Notes under the pieces: model-generated | The model's input: only the letters and a program-made list of their open reading frames with translations | Told to the model about the DNA's origin: nothing | The model's database searches: none | Part shown: positions 44,913-54,187 of the stretch, piece after piece | Numbering within the stretch: position 1 is the stretch's first letter | How the letters are laid out: every line of letters starts with the position of its first letter | Assembly (NCBI RefSeq): GCF_002379585.1 | Contig: NZ_DFUE01000071.1 | Coordinates: 30,477 to 94,476 of the forward strand | DNA: 64,000 nucleotides | Direction: 5' to 3' | Source of the DNA: Pseudomonas sp. UBA4194 | GTDB taxonomy: Bacteria; Pseudomonadota; Gammaproteobacteria; Pseudomonadales; Pseudomonadaceae | Program-made: the position numbers and the translations under genes

Positions 44913-45812
44913 ATGCAACTGGAATGGCTGGAAGACTTCATCGAGCTGGCCCGGACCCGCAGCCTGTCGCGGGCCGCCGAGATTCGCTGCGTGACTCATC
45001 CCGCTTTCGGCCGACGTATCCGGGCGCTGGAGGACTGGGTCGGCGCCCCGCTGATCGAACGCAAGCAGCCATTGTCCCTCACGCCTGCCGGCCTATTGTT
45101 TCTCGACGCGGCGAGCCAGTCCATGGAATTGCTGCTGGCGGCCCGCGCGCAGTTCCAGAATATCGGACTCAACCGCGAACAGCCCCTGCGCATCGCTACC
45201 GGACGCACCTTGGCCCGGGTGTTTTTCCCCGACTGGTACCAGTCTCTGCATCAACGCTTCGGCGCGTTCCCCGTATCACTGGTCACCGGCGGCGCACAAG
45301 AAGCCATCCTCAAATTGACCGCAGGCGAAGTCGACCTGCAACTCATTTATTCCAGCCCCTTGACGCGCATTCTGGTAGACGCCGAGCGCTTTGATTCCAA
45401 GGTGCTCGCCCAGGAGCAGCTACTGCCGGTAAGCGTTGCCGATGCCGACGGCCAACCGCGATTCGCCATCGGGCCGGACAGTGACGCGTCGAGCATTGCC
45501 TGGCTGGGATTATCGCCGTCGCTGTCACTGCGCGGCGTGCTGGCACAGCACCTGGCCAAGCTCCCTCAGCGCCTGGCCTTGCGCATGATCTACCAGGCTG
45601 ACTCGTATGAGGCGATTCTGGAAATGGCCAAGCGCGGTTCGGGGCTCGCCTGGCTGCCTGGCATGGTAGTCAAAGACGCGCTGGCTGCCGGCGAGCTGGT
45701 GCTGGCCGGGGGCAGCGAGCTGCACATCCCGTTCGACGTGTCGTTGCACCGCCTGCGGGCCAATCGAAGCGAACAGGTGATGCGCATCTGGGAAGGCCTG
45801 GACCCGATTTGA
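44913..45812 (+). CDS. LysR-family transcriptional regulator
   Basis: 299 residues. The N-terminal winged helix is at 1-60 (WLEDFIELARTRSLSRAAEIRCVTHPAFGRRIRALEDWVG), with a two-lobed effector domain from about 90. It lies on the same strand as the MHS transporter and deacylase genes, 295 bp upstream, and probably controls them. The effector is unknown. The start ATG has GATGAGGAACATCG upstream. Confidence 0.85.
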   Translation: MQLEWLEDFIELARTRSLSRAAEIRCVTHPAFGRRIRALEDWVGAPLIERKQPLSLTPAGLLFLDAASQSMELLLAARAQFQNIGLNREQPLRIATGRTLARVFFPDWYQSLHQRFGAFPVSLVTGGAQEAILKLTAGEVDLQLIYSSPLTRILVDAERFDSKVLAQEQLLPVSVADADGQPRFAIGPDSDASSIAWLGLSPSLSLRGVLAQHLAKLPQRLALRMIYQADSYEAILEMAKRGSGLAWLPGMVVKDALAAGELVLAGGSELHIPFDVSLHRLRANRSEQVMRIWEGLDPI

Positions 45813-46107
45813 GCCGCCCATCACCCGCACCGTTGCGGAGCATGGGCAAAAAGATCGCGCGGCTGGCAGGTCTTTCGGCCCCGTCATTACTGGCCCGTGC
45901 CGAATAGGCTCGGGCCTGTGCCCAAACAGCAATTGTCCGCGGCGCAATGCTGATTCACCTTGGTCACGGGCCAGGTAGCCACGAGGGCGTAGACCTTCCA
46001 CCGCTGCCTGGTCGTTTTCACCCATAACAATGACTGCCATCGTGTCCATCGACAGCTTGTGGCCGGTGGACGGCTCGATAACCGTGAAACGAACCCGGAA
46101 ACCACTC

Positions 46108-47418
46108 ATGAGTACAGCCTCGACCACCCTGCACGCGAACCCGGCCAAGACCCGGCGCGGGCCATGGAAAGAGATCATCGCCGCCAGCTTCGGCAACGCC
46201 CTGGAATTCTATGACCTGCTGATCTACGGATACTTCGCCGTGGTCATCGGCAAGCTGTTCTTCCCGTCCGACAACGAGACCACGTCCCTGCTTCTGGCGG
46301 TCGGCTCGTTCGGCATCTCATTCCTGATGCGACCACTGGGCGCCATCGTGCTGGGGTCCTACGCCGACCGCGCCGGGCGCAAGGCATCGCTGACCATGTC
46401 GATCCTGATCATGCTGATCGGCACCGCCATGATCACCTTCACCCCCTCCTACCAACAGATCGGTATCGCCGCGCCATTGCTGATCATCGTCGCGCGCATG
46501 CTCCAGGGCTTTTCCACTGGCGGAGAGTTCGGCGCTGCCACCGCCTTCATGGTCGAGCATGCGGACCCCAGCCGCCGCGGCTTCTTCGCCAGCTGGCAGC
46601 TGGCGACCCAGGGCTTGGCCACCGTACTGGCCGCAGGGGTCAGTGCCCTGCTCAGCTACCTGCTTTCCGATGTGCAACTCAACGACTGGGGCTGGCGCGT
46701 GGCGTTCGGCGTCGGCCTGCTGATCGGACCCGTTGGCTTCTACATTCGCAGCCAGATCGACGAAACCCCGGACTTCCAGAAAGTCGCCGCCAAGGGTGAG
46801 CCCAAGACCCCGCTGCGCGACGTGCTGGTCAAGGGCCGCACCAGCCTGCTGCTGTCCATCGGCGTGGTGGCCGGTGCCACGGCGTTCAACTACGTGCACA
46901 AGCTGTACATGCCCACCTACGCCCTCAAGCAATTGCAGATTACCGCGACCTCCTCCTATCTCGGCGCGCTGGTAACGGGCGTGATGCTGATGTTCATGGC
47001 ACCGGTATTCGGCAGCCTGTCGGACCGCTTTGGCCGCTTCCGTGTGCTCACGCTGGCGCTGTTGATCACCGGACTGTCGTCGTATCCGATGTTCGTCTGG
47101 CTGAATCTGTACCCCAGCGTCACCACCCTGCTGATGGTGCAGGCGGTGGTGGGCATCCTGATCGCTGCCTGCCTGGGGCCGATCCCGGCGATGCTGGCCG
47201 ATATCTTCCCGACCAGCATCCGCGGCACCGGACTCGCCCTCAGCTACAACTTTTCGGTGACCCTGTTCGGTGGTTTCGCGCCCCTGATCGTGACCTGGAT
47301 GATCGACGCAACGGGCAGCAAGCTTGCACCCAGCTTCTACGTAGTGGCGACCTCGCTGGTCAGCGTGATCGCGGTGATCGTGCTGGGCAGACGCATGCGC
47401 AGCCAGCGCCCAAGCTGA
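46108..47418 (+). CDS. MFS metabolite:H+ symporter (MHS family)
   Basis: A 436-residue, 12-helix carrier. The family opening is ASFGNALEFYDLLIYGYFA, with GSYADRAGRKASL after helix 2 and GEFGAATAFMVEH in helix 5, as in ShiA, KgtP, ProP and citrate carriers. The substrate is a small organic acid or zwitterion. The neighbouring deacylase suggests an N-acyl amino acid or an amino acid derivative. The ATG at 46108 gives the normal family length. The 295-bp gap upstream contains no convincing gene. Confidence 0.87.
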   Translation: MSTASTTLHANPAKTRRGPWKEIIAASFGNALEFYDLLIYGYFAVVIGKLFFPSDNETTSLLLAVGSFGISFLMRPLGAIVLGSYADRAGRKASLTMSILIMLIGTAMITFTPSYQQIGIAAPLLIIVARMLQGFSTGGEFGAATAFMVEHADPSRRGFFASWQLATQGLATVLAAGVSALLSYLLSDVQLNDWGWRVAFGVGLLIGPVGFYIRSQIDETPDFQKVAAKGEPKTPLRDVLVKGRTSLLLSIGVVAGATAFNYVHKLYMPTYALKQLQITATSSYLGALVTGVMLMFMAPVFGSLSDRFGRFRVLTLALLITGLSSYPMFVWLNLYPSVTTLLMVQAVVGILIAACLGPIPAMLADIFPTSIRGTGLALSYNFSVTLFGGFAPLIVTWMIDATGSKLAPSFYVVATSLVSVIAVIVLGRRMRSQRPS

Positions 47419-47502
47419 AACCCGGATATTCCAACAATCCATTACCCGCTATCAATGCCGCCCTGCGCGGCCAGAGCACCCTTTTGTCTGCCGGAGACCT
47501 GC

Positions 47503-48486
47503 ATGAAGACCTTGGAACAAGTACGCGCCACCCTGACCCCTTACCCCATCGAGGTAGAGTTTCCCGATATTCGCCCGTGGCAGCAGGGAAACTGCGGCGT
47601 CGACTACGTGCACTCCTTCGACAGCGGCCTGCCCGGCCCTCACGTCATGGTGATGGCGTTGACTCACGGCAACGAGGTGAGCGGCGCGATCACCCTGGAC
47701 AGGTTGCTCAAGGATGAAGTCCGTCCGGTGCGCGGTCGGCTGACATTGGTGTTTGGCAATGTCGCCGCCTATCACGCTTTCGATCCCGAGGATATCGACG
47801 CCACCCGCTATCTGGATGAAGACATGAACCGGGTATGGTTGCCGGCCAAACTCGAGGGACCGGAGGACTCCATCGAGCTGCGCCGGGCACGGGAATTACG
47901 CCCCATCGTCGATACCGTAGACCTGCTGCTGGATATCCATTCAATGCACGAAGAAGCGCCGCCCATCATGATGTGTGGCGCACAAACCAAAGGAATGGAC
48001 TTCGCGGCCGCCCTGGGCGTCCCGCAAACCGTCGCCGCTGACGCCGGCCACCCCAATGGCCGCCGCCTGCGCGACTACCAGGGCTTCGCTGACCCAGCGA
48101 GCCCGAAAAATGCCCTGCTGATCGAGACGGGTCAGCACTTCTCCCGGCGTAGCTGTGAGGTGGCCATGGACGTGACGGCACGCTTTCTGGTGACTACGGG
48201 GGTTGTGGAGAAGGCAGCCATGGCGGCGTACATCAGCACCAGTAAGCCCGAACCTCAGCGTTTCCTGCAGGTCACCGAGCCGGTGGTAGCCCGCAGCATG
48301 GAGTTCGCATTCGTTGAAGATTTTCGCGGGTTGGAGCTGATTGGCGATGCGGGGAGTGTGCTGGCTTGGGATGGGGATCAAGCGGTGGTCACGCCATACG
48401 ATGATTGTGTGCTGGTGCAGCCGTCGCTGCGGCATTTGGGCAATGGGGTGACTGTGGTGAGATTGGCGCGGGTGGTGGAGCGGTAG
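47503..48486 (+). CDS. AstE/aspartoacylase-family zinc deacylase
   Basis: A 327-residue zinc carboxypeptidase-fold enzyme. Zinc ligands are His55 and Glu58 (THGNEVSG) and His146 (DIHSMH). Asn109-Arg110 (DMNRVW) binds the carboxylate, and Glu208 (LLIETGQHF) is the likely general base. The family splits N-acyl amino acids into acid plus amino acid. It follows the MHS carrier by 84 bp, with GGAGA before the ATG. The substrate is not readable; it is not in an ast operon, so N-succinylglutamate is unlikely. Confidence 0.85.
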   Translation: MKTLEQVRATLTPYPIEVEFPDIRPWQQGNCGVDYVHSFDSGLPGPHVMVMALTHGNEVSGAITLDRLLKDEVRPVRGRLTLVFGNVAAYHAFDPEDIDATRYLDEDMNRVWLPAKLEGPEDSIELRRARELRPIVDTVDLLLDIHSMHEEAPPIMMCGAQTKGMDFAAALGVPQTVAADAGHPNGRRLRDYQGFADPASPKNALLIETGQHFSRRSCEVAMDVTARFLVTTGVVEKAAMAAYISTSKPEPQRFLQVTEPVVARSMEFAFVEDFRGLELIGDAGSVLAWDGDQAVVTPYDDCVLVQPSLRHLGNGVTVVRLARVVER

Positions 48487-48700
48487 TGGGAGGGAGGTGG
48501 GATCGGCGGTGGATCAGCGGTGGGATCGGCGGTGGGATCGGCAGGGGATGGTCCCCTCACCCCAGCCCTCTCCCTGGGGGAGAGGGAGCTAAAAGCATAC
48601 CGCGTAGGGCGCACTCTCGCCGAGGGAGAGGGGCTAGAAGCATACCGCGTAGGGCGCCCTCTCCCGAAGGGAGAGGGGACCATTCACCGCCAGATCCAGG
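48483..48700. repeat. Compound repeat: short GC-rich tandem plus CCCTCTCCC-type inverted repeats
   Basis: 48490-48545 holds three to four copies of GGTGGGATCGGC(G). From 48545 come alternating arms CCCTCTCCCT, GGGAGAGGGAGCT, CTCTCGCCGAGGGAGAGGG and CCCTCTCCCGAAGGGAGAGGG. The word AGCATACCGCGTAGGGCG occurs twice about 43 bp apart. The block ends with GGGGACCATTCACCGCC, shared with the element at 1-110. It separates the convergent deacylase and TonB receptor genes. Confidence 0.75.
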
Positions 48701-48718
48701 CCGGGCCCTACCCCACCG

Positions 48719-51103
48719 TTACAGCGACCATTTGAGCGAGAACATCACGTTGCGGGGATCGCCATAGGTGCCGCTGCCGGACGAAGTCGGAATGCCCTGC
48801 CAGTACTTCTCGTCCAGCACGTTGTTGAAGTTGACTCGAGCATCCCAATGTTCGTCGAAGCGGTAGCCAGCCATCAGGCCCAGCACTGCGTAGGAGTCCT
48901 GAACGGCATGGCCCCTGCCCACACGGCCATAGGTCTCGCTCTGCGCCAGTACATCAGCGCCGATGCGTACTTTTTCCAGCGCGCCCTGCAGTTGGTAGGT
49001 GGTGGCTGCCTTGAACAGATGCTTGGGCTGGTTGGGCGCGAACAGATCACCCTTCTCGTAGGTCCGGTCTTTGACGTACTGGCTGAGCACCAGGGTGTAG
49101 GCCGCAGAGAACTGCCAGTTTGGGGTCAGGGCACCGGTGATTTCGGTGTCTACACCACGGCTGCGAACCTCCCCTGCCGCCTCGTAGCACGTGCGGTTGG
49201 TGGCACGGCAGCTGGCCGGCTGGTCGGGAATGGCGTAGGCACGATTCTGCTGGGTCATGTCGAACAGCGCCACGGAGGCGTTCAGCCCACCGTCGAAGTA
49301 CTCGCCCTTGAGGCCGATTTCGTAGCTTTCGCCGGTCATCGGGTCCAGCACCGTGCCTGCAACATCCTGCTGGGTCTGGGGCTTGAAGATTTCCGTGTAG
49401 CTGGCGTAGACCGAGTAAGTGTCGTTGAGGTCGTAGACCACACCGGCATACGGCGTGACTTCCTGGGTGACCTTGTAGTCGCCGGTACCGGAACGGTTGT
49501 CGTAGTCGTACCAGCTCAGGCGGCTACCAATGATCACATGCAGCGGGTCGATCGGGTTGAAACGCGCGGCGGCGTAGAGACCTTCCTCGGTGGCGGTATT
49601 CTTGCCGACATAGGGCGAACGCGCGCCGGCAGCCGGCTTGGGAAGGTTGTGGTCGAAATCATAGATATTGATGGGCGTACCGGTTCCCCAGAAACCACCG
49701 GTCTGATCGAATTTCTCCTGACGTTTGCTGGCGCCCACGATCAGCTCATGCTCACGGCCGAACAGCTGAAACGGACCGTTCGCCGTGGCGTCCAGGTTGG
49801 TCTGCACGTCAGTGGTGTCGTACTGACCAGAAAACTGCGAGTACACGCCATTCACCGGCGCACCGAGGTAGCTGGAGAACGTATTGGACTCGGCCCAGAT
49901 CTTGGCAGCGGCAAGCTTTGCATTCCAGCCGTTGTCGAAACGGTGCGTCACGTCGGTGAACAAGCTGACGTTGTCCCGATCCCAGTAAGCCCAATCGTTA
50001 CTCAGGAAGGTCGAACGCGGCAGGTGAAGGTTCTCGCCATTGGGGCCCGATGGCAGGCTGCCCCAGTCGGAAGTGGCGTCGTCACGCTGTTTGGAGGCGC
50101 CGATGGTCCAGGTGGTGGAGTCGCTCAGATCGGCTTCGAGCACCCCGTAGAAGGTCTGGCGCTGTTTCTCGCGCTCGTCGATGTAACTGTTGCTGTCTTC
50201 ATAAGCTGCTACGACTCGCCCACGCAGGGTGCCGGACTCATTGAGCTTGTTGGAGGCGTCGACTTCGGTGCGATAGCGATCCCAGCTACCTGCGCTGGTG
50301 GTGACGCTCACCTGGGGAATGGCCGTAGGGCGCTTGCGCACCAGGTTCAAGGTAGCGGAGGGGCTGCCCGCGCCGCTCATCAAGCCGGTGGCGCCGCGGA
50401 CCACTTCCACGCGGTCGTACATGGCCAGGTCGGCGCTGGAGATGGTGTCCAGAGTCAGTTGACCGACGCTGGTCGGCAGGCCGTCGTACATGATGTTATC
50501 GATGGTGAAACCGCGAGCCTGGAAGGCCTGACGGTCGCCGCCGAACTTGCGCAAGGTGATACCTGGGGCGTACTTGACCACATCGTTGATGTCGCTCATG
50601 CCCTGATCTTCAATGCGCTGGCGCGTGATGACACTCACCGACTGCGGCGTCTCGCGAATCGACAGGCCCAGCTTGGTGGCCGTGCTCATCTTGCCGGTGG
50701 TGTAGGAACCGGAATTCTCGGTGGTCGCCTGGCCCGCAAGCGAGTCGCCTGTCGCCGAAACCGCCGTGGCACCCAGTTCCACTGCACTGCCACCCGCTAC
50801 CGCGGTGGCTGGGGCCGTGACGCTCACCGTGCTGCCCTGCACGCTTCCCACCAGCCCGCTGCCCGCCAGCAATCGCTGCAGCGCAACCGACGGCTCCATT
50901 TGCCCGGTCACCGATGGCGCGGTCTTGCCGGCGATGGCCGCAGGCTCGTAGACCACTTGCAGGCCGCTGGCCTGACCCAGTTTCTGCAGCGCGTCCGCCA
51001 GCGGTTGAGCCGGCAGGTTCAAGGCGACCGGCGCGGCGTTGGCCAGGCCGGCGACGAACAAGGAGACAGAGAGCGCTACGGAGCGCAGAGCAAAGTGTTT
51101 CAT
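48719..51103 (-). CDS. TonB-dependent receptor with STN signalling domain (FpvA/FecA-like transducer)
   Basis: 794 residues. The signal peptide ends at GLANA (23). The N-terminal secretin/TonB short domain is at about 25-100 (LNLPAQPLADALQKLGQASGLQVVYEPAAIAGK), followed by the TonB box/linker, a plug (SIRETPQSVSVITRQRIEDQGM) and a barrel ending ...MFSLKWSL. The plug and DPLHVIIGSRLSWYDYDNRS are typical of ferric-siderophore (FpvA/FoxA) receptors. The STN domain normally signals through a FecR-type anti-sigma factor to an ECF sigma factor, but no such pair is adjacent. It is divergent from the GMC dehydrogenase operon across 565 bp. Confidence 0.92.
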   Translation of the reverse strand: MKHFALRSVALSVSLFVAGLANAAPVALNLPAQPLADALQKLGQASGLQVVYEPAAIAGKTAPSVTGQMEPSVALQRLLAGSGLVGSVQGSTVSVTAPATAVAGGSAVELGATAVSATGDSLAGQATTENSGSYTTGKMSTATKLGLSIRETPQSVSVITRQRIEDQGMSDINDVVKYAPGITLRKFGGDRQAFQARGFTIDNIMYDGLPTSVGQLTLDTISSADLAMYDRVEVVRGATGLMSGAGSPSATLNLVRKRPTAIPQVSVTTSAGSWDRYRTEVDASNKLNESGTLRGRVVAAYEDSNSYIDEREKQRQTFYGVLEADLSDSTTWTIGASKQRDDATSDWGSLPSGPNGENLHLPRSTFLSNDWAYWDRDNVSLFTDVTHRFDNGWNAKLAAAKIWAESNTFSSYLGAPVNGVYSQFSGQYDTTDVQTNLDATANGPFQLFGREHELIVGASKRQEKFDQTGGFWGTGTPINIYDFDHNLPKPAAGARSPYVGKNTATEEGLYAAARFNPIDPLHVIIGSRLSWYDYDNRSGTGDYKVTQEVTPYAGVVYDLNDTYSVYASYTEIFKPQTQQDVAGTVLDPMTGESYEIGLKGEYFDGGLNASVALFDMTQQNRAYAIPDQPASCRATNRTCYEAAGEVRSRGVDTEITGALTPNWQFSAAYTLVLSQYVKDRTYEKGDLFAPNQPKHLFKAATTYQLQGALEKVRIGADVLAQSETYGRVGRGHAVQDSYAVLGLMAGYRFDEHWDARVNFNNVLDEKYWQGIPTSSGSGTYGDPRNVMFSLKWSL

Positions 51104-51668
51104 GTGTGCGTGTGTCCTCAGGATGCACGCAAGGTGGTCTGCCCCCCCCGGGCGAAGACTCGAAGCAGGCTGTAGGAAGCCTTACTTGCTTGCGTGCGAA
51201 ACCGCGCAGATGCGGAAGCGGCCCAAGGCTATTGAATTGTGAAAATTATGTAAATGGTAATTTATGTCATTTGATACTTGTTAACGGCTGAGATCGGTAA
51301 GCCTTACGAGTCCGTTTCTTGATTGATCCACGACCGTACAACCCCGAGCGGCGGGCGGTCCGGTAACAATCGGTCGATGTAGGTGATTGTTGCGAGGGGC
51401 GTAATAGAGCGTTACGGATACATAGGCGCGAGTATTTCCAAATGTGTCTAACCTGCCAAAATCGAGCAGTCATCAGATGGCCAGTCACTCGCGCTCCCCA
51501 TGATCGCATGGTTGAACCAGAGCACGCCTGATACCAAAGGTCGCACGACGCCGTGTTGGAAAGCGCCCTGCGCAGACAGGGCATAACCGTGAAACCGCAG
51601 TGTGACAGGCGCTGATCGCCAGCCATCCCTCTAGGATGCCTCGCCGGGCTTGTCGCGAGGAGCCTTGC
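51104..51668. other. Long intergenic region between TonB receptor and dehydrogenase operon
   Basis: 565 bp without a credible gene. On the receptor side (51235-51290) it is strongly AT-rich and contains AAATTATGTAAATGGTAATTT, an imperfect inverted repeat that could belong to an iron-responsive promoter but does not match a Fur box well. The middle has GTAACAATCGGTCG and scattered weak promoter-like words. The dehydrogenase side ends in CGAGGAGCC, the SD of the first gene. I see no riboswitch or RNA gene. Confidence 0.5.
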
Positions 51669-52418
51669 ATGACCGAAAGACCGACCAAGGGCCTGACGCG
51701 CCGGAAGCTGTTGTTTTCCTCCGCCACCACCATGGCCATCGGCGTCGCCGCCAGCGCCAAAGCCGCTACCCTCAATGGCGTCCCGCAATGGGTCCCCTTC
51801 GACCACAACGGGCCGATGCACTACGACACCCCCGGCTGGCAGTTCTTCACCCCCGCACAGGCCCGTGAAGTGGAAGCCATCGTCGAGCAGCTGATCCCCG
51901 CCGACGAGCTGAGTGTCAGCGGCAAGGACGCGGGGTGTGCTGTCTTCATCGATCGCCAGCTTGCCGGCGAATACGGCGACTTTGCCCGTCTGTACCGTCA
52001 AGGCCCCTTCGAAAAAGGCACCCCGATGCAGGGTGACCAGTCCGAACTGGTGCCGCGGGAGCGCTACAGCCTGGGCCTGGCAGGCCTGGAGAAGTACTGC
52101 CAGGCGCAGTTCCAGAAGTCCTTCAGCGCCCTGTCTCCCGAGCAGCGCGATGGCGTTCTTCAAGGTCTGGAAAAAGGCACAGTGCAGCTCGACGGCATCG
52201 ACAGCCAGCTGTTCTTTCAGCAGGTGCTGGGCAACACCATGGAAGGCTTCTTCGCCGATCCGATCTATGGCGGCAATCGCGATATGGCGTCGTGGAAAAT
52301 GATTGGTTTTCCTGGCGCTCGGTATGACTACCGCGACTACATCGGCCTGCACAACCAGAAGCTCGATCTGGTGCCGCTCTCCATCATCGGCAGCTCTGCC
52401 TGGAACAAAAAGGGTTAA
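51669..52418 (+). CDS. Gluconate 2-dehydrogenase subunit 3-like Tat protein (small subunit)
   Basis: 249 residues. The N-terminus is a twin-arginine signal (LTRRKLLFSSATTMAIGVAASAKA), predicting folded export together with its FAD partner. The mature part matches the gluconate dehydrogenase subunit 3 family (FFTPAQAREVEAIVEQLIPADE, and YGGNRDMASWKMIGFPGARYDYRD at the end). It acts as chaperone or hitch-hiker subunit for the flavoprotein encoded 5 bp downstream. The start has CGAGGAGCC upstream. Confidence 0.88.
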   Translation: MTERPTKGLTRRKLLFSSATTMAIGVAASAKAATLNGVPQWVPFDHNGPMHYDTPGWQFFTPAQAREVEAIVEQLIPADELSVSGKDAGCAVFIDRQLAGEYGDFARLYRQGPFEKGTPMQGDQSELVPRERYSLGLAGLEKYCQAQFQKSFSALSPEQRDGVLQGLEKGTVQLDGIDSQLFFQQVLGNTMEGFFADPIYGGNRDMASWKMIGFPGARYDYRDYIGLHNQKLDLVPLSIIGSSAWNKKG

Positions 52419-52423
52419 TCCGC

Positions 52424-54187
52424 ATGGCCAAGAAATTACCTTCCACCGACGTCGTGGTTGTGGGACTCGGCTGGGCCGGATCCATCATCGCCAATGAATT
52501 GGCCGATACCGGCCTCAACGTCATGGGCTTCGAACGTGGGCCATGGCGCGACACGGCCAGCGACTTCAACGTCGCATCGGCCGCCGATGAATTGCGCTAC
52601 AACCGCCGCCAGGAATTGATGCTGCGCACCAAGCAGAACACCTGCACCATGCGCAACAACGCCAGCGAGACCGCACTGCCGATGCGCACCTGGGGCTCGT
52701 TTCACCCAGGCAACGGCACCGGCGGCGCCGGCAACCACTGGGCCGGTATCGCCTTTCGCTTCCAGCCCAACGAGTTCCGCCTCAAGAGCCATCTCACCGA
52801 ACGCTACGGCAAGGAACTGCCAGCGGAACTGACCCTGCAGGACTGGGGCACCACCTGGGAAGAAATGGAGCCCCACTATGCGGCCTTTGACCGGCTGGCC
52901 GGGGTGTCGGGCAAGGCCGGCAATATCAACGGCAAGATCATCGAGGGCGGCAACACCTTCGAGGGCGCGCGCTCGGCGGAGTATCCCAATCCGCCGACCG
53001 CCCAGACCTACGCGCCTACGCTGTTTGCCGAAGCGGCCCGCAACCTGGGCTACAAGCCATTTCCAGTGCCTTCGGCGCTGGTCTCCCAGCCGTACACCAA
53101 CTCGCTGGGCGTGAAGATGGGCCCCTGCACTTTCTGTGGGTTCTGCACCAACTACGGCTGCGCCAACTACTCCAAGGCCAGCGCGATCACCACCGTATTG
53201 CCGGCATTGATCCGCAAGCCCAATTTCACCGCCGTGACCAACGCCGAAGTGCTCAAAGTGGTGATGGACAGCACCGGTACCAAGGCCACGGGGATCATCT
53301 ACGTGGACGCCAACGGCGAGGAGTTCGAACAGCCCGCCGACCTTGTGGTGGTGGCCGCTTTCATCTTCGAGAACGTGCGTTTGATGCTGCTCTCCGGTGT
53401 GGGCAAGCCCTACGACCCGATCAGCAATACCGGCACCACCGGGCGCAACTATGCCTACCAGACCGCCAACAGCGTGCGGCTGTTCTTCGATGACAAGAAT
53501 TTCAACCCTTTCATCGGTGGTGGCGCTATTGGCATGGGTATCGATGAGTTCAACAACGACAACTTCGACCATTCGGGCCTGGGCTTCATGGGAGGTGGCA
53601 GCACGCGAGTAACGCCGATCGGCGCCGCCCCCATCGACTCCCGGCCAATGCCGCCAGGCTCGCCGACCTGGGGCAAGCAGTGGAAAGCCGCCACCGTGAA
53701 GAACTATGCCAGCAACATGTCCATTGGCTGCGAGGCCAGCAGCTATGCGGTGCGCACCAACTACCTGTCGCTGGACCCCAACTACAACGATCCCCACGGA
53801 CGTCCCCTGCTGCGGATCACATTCGACTTCCCCGAGAACGACCGGCGCATGGCCAAGTACTGCATCGGCAAAGTCGCCGAAATTGCCAAGAGCATGAACC
53901 CCCGCGAAATGGTGGTGAGCAGCCAGCAAGGTCATTGGAACAGCGCGCCTTACCAGTCCTCGCACATCGTCGGCGGCTTCATCATGGGCGCAGATCCGTC
54001 TACCAGTTCGGTCAACAAGCACCTTCAGGTGTGGGGCGTGCCCAACCTGTTCGTGGTGGGCTCCTCGGCGTTTCCGCAGAACCCTGGCTACAACCCCACC
54101 GGCACCGTGTGCGCCCTGGCGTTCAAGGCGGCGGACGCGATCCGCAGCCGCTACCTCAAGCGTCCTGGAGAGATGATCAGCGTATGA
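52424..54187 (+). CDS. GMC-family FAD dehydrogenase, large subunit
   Basis: 587 residues. The FAD-binding Rossmann motif is at the start (VVVGLGWAGSIIANELADTG). The active-site segment near the end includes QSSHIVGG and SSAFPQNPGYNPTGTVCALAFKAAD. Cys235, Cys238, Cys241 and Cys246 (CTFCGFCTNYGC) form a cluster like the Fe-S-binding segment reported in FAD-glucose and fructose dehydrogenases. There is no signal of its own, so it is carried by the Tat subunit. It would oxidise a sugar, sugar acid or alditol in the periplasm and pass electrons to the cytochrome c. Gluconate to 2-ketogluconate is the default guess. It overlaps the cytochrome gene by four bases. Confidence 0.88.
   Translation: MAKKLPSTDVVVVGLGWAGSIIANELADTGLNVMGFERGPWRDTASDFNVASAADELRYNRRQELMLRTKQNTCTMRNNASETALPMRTWGSFHPGNGTGGAGNHWAGIAFRFQPNEFRLKSHLTERYGKELPAELTLQDWGTTWEEMEPHYAAFDRLAGVSGKAGNINGKIIEGGNTFEGARSAEYPNPPTAQTYAPTLFAEAARNLGYKPFPVPSALVSQPYTNSLGVKMGPCTFCGFCTNYGCANYSKASAITTVLPALIRKPNFTAVTNAEVLKVVMDSTGTKATGIIYVDANGEEFEQPADLVVVAAFIFENVRLMLLSGVGKPYDPISNTGTTGRNYAYQTANSVRLFFDDKNFNPFIGGGAIGMGIDEFNNDNFDHSGLGFMGGGSTRVTPIGAAPIDSRPMPPGSPTWGKQWKAATVKNYASNMSIGCEASSYAVRTNYLSLDPNYNDPHGRPLLRITFDFPENDRRMAKYCIGKVAEIAKSMNPREMVVSSQQGHWNSAPYQSSHIVGGFIMGADPSTSSVNKHLQVWGVPNLFVVGSSAFPQNPGYNPTGTVCALAFKAADAIRSRYLKRPGEMISV

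Noticed and set aside
48848..51175. 775-codon open frame on the plus strand
   Set aside because: Complete antisense of the STN-domain TonB receptor, whose signal peptide, plug and barrel are unmistakable. The plus-strand product has no recognisable fold.
51235..51290. Fur box upstream of the STN-type receptor
   Set aside because: The AT-rich inverted repeat AAATTA-N9-TAATTT does not match the hexamer pattern of Fur sites well enough to call.
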